Of a DNA stretch of 10,090 nt, positions 5,413-10,090 are shown piece by piece; within the stretch, counting starts at the first letter, position 1, and every line of letters begins with the position of its first letter. A program made the translations under genes and the position numbers. The notes under the pieces are model-generated. The model did no database searches, was not told where the DNA came from, and saw nothing but the letters and a program-made list of their open reading frames with translations. Location: contig CATIYX010000388.1 of the NCBI GenBank assembly GCA_949739095.1, positions 1 to 10,090 on the forward strand. Reading direction: 5' to 3'. The DNA is from an uncultured Clostridia bacterium (GTDB lineage: Bacteria; Bacillota; Clostridia; RUG12999).

Positions 5413-5686
5413 CAAAGAGCGGAGGATATTTCTTTCCAAGAAAAGGAGAAGACAGGGGCAAAGAGCGGAGAATATATCTCCTCAAGAAAAGTAAAGGAGG
5501 AGCGGGCATAGCCCGCGGGGGACATTTTCAAGAGGAGATATATTCGTAGCGAAACTCGGGGGACATTTTCAAGGAAGGATATATCCGTAGCGATATTTGG
5601 GAGGACATTTTTCGGCGGTATTTTTTCTGTCGCCGTTCGTAGAAGGTCATTTTTCACGAAGGATATACCTGAAGCGACACGCATAC
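5413..5686. repeat. degenerate repeat island with tandem and inverted units
   Basis: The 330 bp between the small gene and the DUF2264 gene holds no supported gene. It has three layers. First, CAAAGAGCGGAG occurs twice (5413-5424 and 5459-5470, period 46). Second, GGACATTTT-type starts recur at 5520, 5561, 5603 and 5645 (GGTCATTTT in the last), giving four contiguous degenerate units of period 41, 42 and 42; copies 1 and 2 also share GATATAT(T/C)CGTAGCGA. Third, the left block is partly the reverse complement of the right block. The units have no unique spacers, so this is not a CRISPR. It resembles a decayed intergenic repeat family of low-GC bacteria; a frame on the minus strand reads through it but follows the repeats. 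Confidence 0.75.
5470..5545. repeat. long imperfect hairpin with a 14-bp perfect inverted repeat
   Basis: GAATATATCTCCTC (5470-5483) is exactly complementary to 5532-5545. Inside it AAGAAAAGT can pair with most of ACATTTTCAA, and at the centre GCGGGC-ATA-GCCCGC (5502-5516) makes a tight 6-bp GC stem. The structure spans 76 nt and could act as an RNA hairpin or as a foldback element. Confidence 0.75.
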
Positions 5687-5712
5687 GCGTACCCGTAGCG
5701 CGCGTCCTGCCT

Positions 5713-7401
5713 TTATTCCTTCACATATGCTTCGATTTCCGATTCCAATACATAGCTGCCCGGTTTCAATGTGTGGCAAATGGCGGGCAGCGCGGTATAC
5801 GGATATTTCAAGTTGGTGTTTGGTTCCACATCAATCAGCATAGGTTCGCCTTGCGCGGACGCAATGCTGCTGACCGCATGTGGATTTTGCGCCGTCACGC
5901 GATTTGCTTCCGTTTCCGATTCCAGCCGCTCCGCGTCAATGGAAAATCCACAGTCATATGCCACGCACTCCCGCTGCACTGTCACGACATGTTTGCGTTT
6001 GTGTCCGCGCGCCGTGGGCGTAAGTGTGGTTTCCACCACAATCCCTTCTGCCGGCGACCATTTCGACCAAACCACATTGTTTTCTATTTTTGTTGCAATA
6101 CATTCCTTGCGTACGCGGATAATACCGTCCACCTCAAACGCCAGCATACTGTCCGGCGCGGCTTTGTCTATCGTGTCATAAGACCGCGGTACGCTGAATC
6201 CAAAATAGGTAGAATAGGCGAATTTTGCATATTTTTCCGTTGCCTGCGCCGGATTGAAGAATGGGAACTTGCCCGAACGCAATGCCGTTGTATTATGCGG
6301 ATGGTGCTGGAGCACCATAAACGCATGTTTCAAATATGCTACATCGTCGCGCGGCGGCATGGGCAGCGCTTTTACACGCCAAAATTCATGTTCCTCCGGC
6401 AGCGCCAAAATGATAAACGCTTTGAGCGCCCAATACGGCGACCCCGGCGCGTTATAGCCTTCCGCCATGTTCAAATTGGGATATTCATAGCCCACGGTCA
6501 AAATGCCCGCGTTGTCAAAAATGGGACGGTTCATCCAGTGTTCCATGTGGCGCGCAATCAGTCCCTTCATCACGCCTAATTCAAACGGCTGCAAACCGGC
6601 AAACACGCACGCGCCCCAAAACGAGCACTGCGCAAACCGATAGGTTAAAGAGCGACCAAACGGAATACTCACGCCGTCCTCGTCAAACCAGTGAATAAAC
6701 GTCCGGGCAAACTGCATGGCGCGGTCTTTATATAACCGGCTGCGCGCAGGGTCCTCCGTTTCCATCACCTTTGCATAAATCAAACTATAGAAATGAATCG
6801 CAAAAGAGATGTAATAATCCGTGTTGGGCGTCAGTCCATCGCGATACCAGCCATCTCCCAGATAGAATTTTTCAAAACGCGCAAACGCATGGTTCATTTT
6901 TTCCTGATTATATGGCGCGCCAACCGCTTTGAGTCCCAAATTTGTCAAAACATTAAAAAACTGCCAGTTGTTGTCTACCAAATCCAGTTCATTGATTTGA
7001 TCCAGCCAACGTACCACATTCTCTTTTTCTACATCATTCAACGGGTCATATATTTTATCCGCCGCCATCACAAGCGCTAGTCCAATGGGCGCCATTTCCA
7101 CCATGCGCTGGTCGCATGGTTTAATTTTGCCCCAATATTCAGGGTGGTCAGGATTTGTCCCATTGCGCAGACCTTCGCGATAGATATGTGCAAAGATTTC
7201 ACCGCGTCCACCGCCTCCCCAAAAAGGCGCCAATCCCCACAACGGGCGCGCAAATGCTTCCATCTCAATGATATCGCGTTTGTAGACCGCGCCGCACGGT
7301 CCCAGCCGCAAACGCGCCCCACCTTCGCTATAATAGGGTTTCAAAGGTCCCGTTAATTTTTCCAGCGCAAACACAAAATCCGCTCTTGATTTCCAGTTCA
7401 T
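5713..7401 (-). CDS. DUF2264 domain-containing protein
   Basis: This is a 562-residue protein of the uncharacterised DUF2264 family (Pfam PF10022). Family-like stretches run nearly end to end: PYYSEGGARLRLG (22-34), FARPLWGLAPFWGGGG (50-65), NNWQFFNVLTNLGLKAVG (144-161), GDGWYRDG (182-189) with DYYISFAIHFYSLIYA (195-210), DGVSIPFGRSLTYRF (242-256) and GYEYPNLNMAEGYNAPGSPYWALK (304-327). The first two thirds are probably an alpha/alpha toroid and the last third beta-rich, a layout common in polysaccharide lyases and related carbohydrate enzymes. A role on glycans is therefore an inference, not established. No signal peptide is seen, so it is probably cytoplasmic. The ATG at 7401 has AAGGAG about 9 nt upstream; upstream in-frame codons to 7515 lie in the promoter and leader and are rejected. 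It is a single gene with no sugar transporter or regulator next to it here. Confidence 0.9.
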   Translation of the reverse strand: MNWKSRADFVFALEKLTGPLKPYYSEGGARLRLGPCGAVYKRDIIEMEAFARPLWGLAPFWGGGGRGEIFAHIYREGLRNGTNPDHPEYWGKIKPCDQRMVEMAPIGLALVMAADKIYDPLNDVEKENVVRWLDQINELDLVDNNWQFFNVLTNLGLKAVGAPYNQEKMNHAFARFEKFYLGDGWYRDGLTPNTDYYISFAIHFYSLIYAKVMETEDPARSRLYKDRAMQFARTFIHWFDEDGVSIPFGRSLTYRFAQCSFWGACVFAGLQPFELGVMKGLIARHMEHWMNRPIFDNAGILTVGYEYPNLNMAEGYNAPGSPYWALKAFIILALPEEHEFWRVKALPMPPRDDVAYLKHAFMVLQHHPHNTTALRSGKFPFFNPAQATEKYAKFAYSTYFGFSVPRSYDTIDKAAPDSMLAFEVDGIIRVRKECIATKIENNVVWSKWSPAEGIVVETTLTPTARGHKRKHVVTVQRECVAYDCGFSIDAERLESETEANRVTAQNPHAVSSIASAQGEPMLIDVEPNTNLKYPYTALPAICHTLKPGSYVLESEIEAYVKE

Positions 7402-7476
7402 CTGTCGTCTCTCCTTTTCACACATAAACATAGGAATATCAAACCCCATGTTTTTCCACCAAATTTTCTTTCCTTT

Positions 7477-7505
7477 AGTATAGCACAAAAAGCAGGTGTT
7501 TGCAA
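7477..7505 (-). promoter_or_regulatory. promoter of the DUF2264 gene
   Basis: On the minus strand: TTGCAA (7500-7505), a 17-bp spacer, and TATACT (7477-7482) with an extended TG (TGCTATACT). Transcription starts near 7470, giving a leader of about 70 nt. The rest of 7506-7630 shows no gene. Confidence 0.75.
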
Positions 7506-7633
7506 CACGAATCACCGATAAGCCGTCTCTCTTTTCTCTTGTTTTTATAGCCGGTCATAAAACAGCAGACACTGCCCTAATTTTCATACTATTTCAAAAA
7601 AAACATACCGATGTCTCACAACATTTTTTGTCA

Positions 7634-7675
7634 AAAAACGCTTGTATGCGAGCTCCTCTGCATACAAGCGTTTTT
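7634..7675 (-). terminator. strong, bidirectional-looking terminator after yyaL
   Basis: A 16-bp perfect stem (AAAAACGCTTGTATGC, 7634-7649, with 7660-7675) has a 10-nt loop. Leaving leftward, the RNA ends in a run of Us, with a T-run on the plus strand too. It sits 25 bp after the yyaL stop and separates yyaL from the DUF2264 promoter, so the two minus-strand genes are separate units. Confidence 0.88.
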
Positions 7676-7700
7676 GCTGTTTTAAACTCCGGTGCATCGT

Positions 7701-9710
7701 CTATTGCAGCGTATCCCGCGGTGCGCTGCAAGCGTGGTTTTCGCAAATATAATACTGCGGTTTGTCCTCCCGCACTGCATAGGCGCGTGTGAAAGGTGCG
7801 GCGCGGTGCAGCGCTGCCTCGTTTTCCGGCGTTTTGAGCAGTGCCGACGTATGTGGGTGCTGCGCTGCCTGGCGCAAGTGCTGTTCCACTTTTCCGTCCG
7901 GCGACGTACAGATGATTTCTTTGGAAGGATACAGTCCATACATTAACGCAATCAAGAAAAAGCTATAGCCTACAGGATAGTCCTCCATGTTCGCCGCAAC
8001 AAATTGCAGTTGCTGCTGCGCCGTATCCTCCAGCGCTACATTGCCTGTCAACTTGGACAGGCGAATCAGCGCATATGCCATGACGGAATTTCCTGATGGC
8101 AGCGCGCCGTCATAGAGTTCTTTGGGGCGCTCAATCAACTGTTCCGCCTGACTGCTATAGTAATAAAACCCGCCGCCTTCCGCGTCCCAAAACAGTTCCA
8201 TCACCTGTTTTTCCAATTCCACTGCACGCTCCAAATAGCGCGCGTCAAATGTTGCGCCATAAAGCTCCAATTGCGCCCACAACAGATACGCATAGTCATC
8301 CAGATTTCCCTGTCCCTTTGCCTCGCCGTCCCGCCAACGAACGAGCAAGTGTCCGCTGTCGTCTGTTAATTGTTCCTGCAAAAATTTGTCCGCCGCCTGT
8401 GCTGCTTGTAAATGTTTTTTACTGCCCCAAACCTGGTATGCCTGCGCGAGGGCAGCTATCATCAGCGCGTTCCAGCTTGTCAGCACTTTATCGTCACACG
8501 CAAGCTGCGCCCGCTGCCGGCGATAGCTGTGCAGTTTTTCCGCCAACTCTTCTATGCGGGTATTGCGCTCCATAAAAAATTCGTTGTCCAGCAGGTTCAG
8601 CACGGTTTTTCCTTCAAAATTTCCTTCCTCGCGCACACCAAACCAATCGTTCCAACAGCGTCCGTCTTCCTGTCCCAAAACCGACAGAATTTCTTCTTTG
8701 GTAAACGTATAATATTTTCCTTCTTCTCCGTCACTATCCGCATCCAGCGCCGTATAAAACCCGCCCGCTGTGTCCTGCATGTCCCGCAGTACAAATTCAA
8801 TGATTTTTTCCGCCACTTCCCTGTAGAACCGGTTGCCGGTCTTGCGAAATGCCTGCACATATGCCATAATCAGCAAGGCGTTGTCATAGAGCATTTTTTC
8901 AAAATGTGGCCCCAGCCATTTTTCATCTGTGCTATATCTGGAAAATCCATAATCAACGTGGTCAAACAGCCCGCCACGGTACATTTGCTGTAAGGTTTTT
9001 TCCGCCATGTGCAGCGCTTCCGCATCCTGCTCAATTTCTGCATAGCGCAACAAAAAAATGAGCTGATGCGGTGCCGGAAATTTAGGCGCGCTGCCAAAAC
9101 CGCCATAGTCCCTGTCAAACATCCATGTGAACAGGGATGCTGCCTTTTGCAGCACGCCTTTTGTGACTTCAGCCGCTCCTGCGCGCGTATAGGGTCGCCG
9201 TGCAAGCTGAGACAATTCCAGTCCCTGTTGTTCCAACGCTTCCCTGTTTTCTTTCCAATGTTTTGCTGCTTCCTGCAAAATTTCCATCAGTCCCGGTCTG
9301 CCATATCGGCGATGTTTGGGAAAATAGGAGCCGACAAAAAACGGTTGCCGCTGCGGCGTCATCAGGACAGTCAGCGGCCAGCCACCCTGTCCTGTCGCCG
9401 CCTGACATACGTTCATATATACCATATCAATGTCAGGGCGTTCTTCGCGGTCTACTTTAATGGAAATAAATTCCCGGTTTAACAGCGCTGCCACTTCGCT
9501 GTCTTCAAATGATTCCTGTTCCATGACATGGCACCAGTGGCAAGTAGAGTAGCCAATAGACAAAAAGATAGGTTTATCCTCCCGCGCCGCATCTGCAAAC
9601 GCTTCTTTTCCCCACGGATACCAATGGACAGGATTATTCTTATGCTGCAAAAGATAGGGCGATTTTTCCGCGCCCAAACGGTTATATTGATTTTGTAGCG
9701 TCTCTCGCAT
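7701..9710 (-). CDS. yyaL: thioredoxin domain-containing protein, DUF255/YyaL family
   Basis: This is a 669-residue member of the family that includes Bacillus YyaL and the eukaryotic SPATA20. An N-terminal thioredoxin-like domain (about residues 8-165) carries NPVHWYPW (26-33) and the CxxC-type centre CHWCH (57-61), followed by REERPDIDMVYM (88-99) and the GGWPLTVLMTP loop (109-119). The remaining 500 or so residues resemble the alpha/alpha toroid of N-acylglucosamine 2-epimerase-like enzymes (GFGSAPKFPAPHQL, GGLFDHVDYGFSRYSTDEKWLGPHFEKMLYDNALL, DADSDGEEGKYYT). The biochemical role is unknown; no signal peptide, so cytoplasmic. Start: ATG at 9710 has AAAGGA 9 nt upstream, whereas an in-frame ATG at 9719 abuts that site. 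A weak -10 (TACAAT, complement of 9747-9752) lies upstream without a clear -35. Length and motifs are complete. Confidence 0.95.
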   Translation of the reverse strand: MRETLQNQYNRLGAEKSPYLLQHKNNPVHWYPWGKEAFADAAREDKPIFLSIGYSTCHWCHVMEQESFEDSEVAALLNREFISIKVDREERPDIDMVYMNVCQAATGQGGWPLTVLMTPQRQPFFVGSYFPKHRRYGRPGLMEILQEAAKHWKENREALEQQGLELSQLARRPYTRAGAAEVTKGVLQKAASLFTWMFDRDYGGFGSAPKFPAPHQLIFLLRYAEIEQDAEALHMAEKTLQQMYRGGLFDHVDYGFSRYSTDEKWLGPHFEKMLYDNALLIMAYVQAFRKTGNRFYREVAEKIIEFVLRDMQDTAGGFYTALDADSDGEEGKYYTFTKEEILSVLGQEDGRCWNDWFGVREEGNFEGKTVLNLLDNEFFMERNTRIEELAEKLHSYRRQRAQLACDDKVLTSWNALMIAALAQAYQVWGSKKHLQAAQAADKFLQEQLTDDSGHLLVRWRDGEAKGQGNLDDYAYLLWAQLELYGATFDARYLERAVELEKQVMELFWDAEGGGFYYYSSQAEQLIERPKELYDGALPSGNSVMAYALIRLSKLTGNVALEDTAQQQLQFVAANMEDYPVGYSFFLIALMYGLYPSKEIICTSPDGKVEQHLRQAAQHPHTSALLKTPENEAALHRAAPFTRAYAVREDKPQYYICENHACSAPRDTLQ

Positions 9711-9871
9711 TGCTCCCATTCCTTTTCAATCAAATTTCGCATTTTTATTGTATCCTGTTTTGCATAAAAAAATCTGTTGTTTTAGGAATAGATTCGACAT
9801 TTTTTGACCTTCTTTGTATTAGTTTACTTTTTATACCCTGTATGTTCCGCATTTTCTTTCACATTCCGCTC

Positions 9872-9900
9872 TTGACATCCAGCAAAATTTGTACTATAAT
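9872..9900 (+). promoter_or_regulatory. perfect-consensus rightward promoter with no identified gene
   Basis: TTGACA (9872-9877), a 17-bp spacer, and TATAAT (9895-9900), with transcription from about 9907. No open frame with a ribosome-binding site follows within the window. The transcript would cross the inverted repeats at 9974-10052 and reach the hairpin at 10061, so it may be a small RNA or the leader of a gene to the right. Confidence 0.8.
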
Positions 9901-9973
9901 AAAATAAAGTTCAATCATTACCATAATATTTTCTTTTTGTTGTCAATTCTTTATAAATTTGTATAAATTTTGC

Positions 9974-10052
9974 ATAAAATGATGGATTTATTATACTGTG
10001 TTTTCAACTTTTCAAACCCCCGAAAAGTGTTACCCTCTTTCCATCATTTTAT
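9974..10052. repeat. 13-bp inverted repeat with a nested 7-bp inverted repeat
   Basis: ATAAAATGATGGA (9974-9986) is exactly complementary to 10040-10052. Inside, ACTTTTC and GAAAAGT (about 10007-10013 and 10022-10028) flank an AAACCCCC loop. Just to the left, TATAAATTT repeats with a 10-bp step (9952-9960 and 9962-9970). No gene is seen in 9720-10090; this is the main structure in that stretch. Confidence 0.65.
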
Positions 10053-10060
10053 ATATACAT

Positions 10061-10090
10061 AAAGGGGCTGCCCACCGCTTCAGTGGGACA
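10061..10090. terminator. partial terminator hairpin cut by the window end
   Basis: AAAGGGGCTGCCCAC, loop, then GTGGGACA. The visible inner stem is CCCAC/GTGGG (10071-10075 with 10083-10087). The outer arm AAAGGGGCTG would pair with a continuation of type CAGCCCCTTT beyond the edge, a common intrinsic terminator form in Bacillota. It may serve a leftward gene to the right of the window or the rightward transcript from 9907. Confidence 0.5.

Noticed and set aside
5391..5684. 97-residue minus-strand open frame across the repeat island
   Set aside because: Its peptide repeats simply mirror the DNA repeats, it has no clear ribosome-binding site or domain, and the DNA-level inverted symmetry explains the open frame better.
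5413..5686. Possible CRISPR array
   Set aside because: Units are contiguous and degenerate along their full length, with no constant repeat separated by unique spacers, and no cas genes are near.
7402..7515. 38-residue N-terminal extension of the DUF2264 protein
   Set aside because: It runs through the promoter -10 and leader, does not resemble the family N-terminus, and the ATG at 7401 has a good AAGGAG site.
9859..9924. 21-residue hydrophobic minus-strand frame as a second mini-toxin
   Set aside because: It starts without a convincing ribosome-binding site, has a charged C-terminal half, and overlies a perfect plus-strand promoter; there is no supporting leader structure. Kept only as a note in the findings.

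Overview
The window looks like chromosomal DNA of a bacterium of the phylum Bacillota, probably an anaerobic, gut-type Clostridia-like lineage. The reasons are the gene content (CopA, MnmG, DUF2264, a YyaL-type protein), strong purine-rich Shine-Dalgarno sites, near-consensus sigma-A promoters, AT-rich intergenic DNA around moderately GC-rich genes, and a Gram-positive-style hydrophobic mini-toxin locus. No rRNA, tRNA, CRISPR array, transposase or phage structural gene is visible. Genus cannot be fixed from this sequence alone.

Layout. Positions 1-1352 (minus) hold the first 450 residues of a Cu(+)-exporting P-type ATPase, cut by the window edge. It has its own promoter and a C/G-rich inverted repeat that is a candidate CsoR operator. 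Diverging from it is a complete mnmG (1550-3451, plus), which stands alone with its own promoter and terminator. Positions 3524-3796 hold a compact locus read here as a type I toxin-antitoxin module: a 20-residue membrane peptide on the minus strand, whose ribosome-binding site is locked in a 10-bp C/G hairpin, faced by a perfect-consensus promoter that drives a convergent antisense RNA of about 90 nt. Positions 3866-5381 hold two tandem copies of a divergent pair, each made of a double-HTH Xre-type regulator (minus) and a small unknown protein (plus). The first small gene has lost its native C-terminus at the junction between the copies. Positions 5400-5690 hold a degenerate repeat island (a 14-bp perfect inverted repeat, a GC hairpin and four units of 41-42 bp). 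Positions 5713-7401 (minus) encode a DUF2264 protein and 7701-9710 (minus) a thioredoxin-fold/alpha-toroid protein of the YyaL (DUF255) family; a strong terminator separates the two. The right end (9720-10090) has no gene that I accept, but has a perfect-consensus rightward promoter, a 13-bp inverted repeat and half of a terminator hairpin.

How it fits together. The housekeeping and metabolic genes (copA, mnmG, DUF2264, yyaL) appear to be separate transcription units. The middle 2 kb (3.5-5.7 kb) is an accessory island of small selfish or regulatory modules between housekeeping genes, and it contains the least described material: the antisense-controlled peptide, the duplicated Xre/small-protein pair and the repeat island. 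Most promoters found share one form (TGnTATACT extended -10 with a 17-bp spacer).
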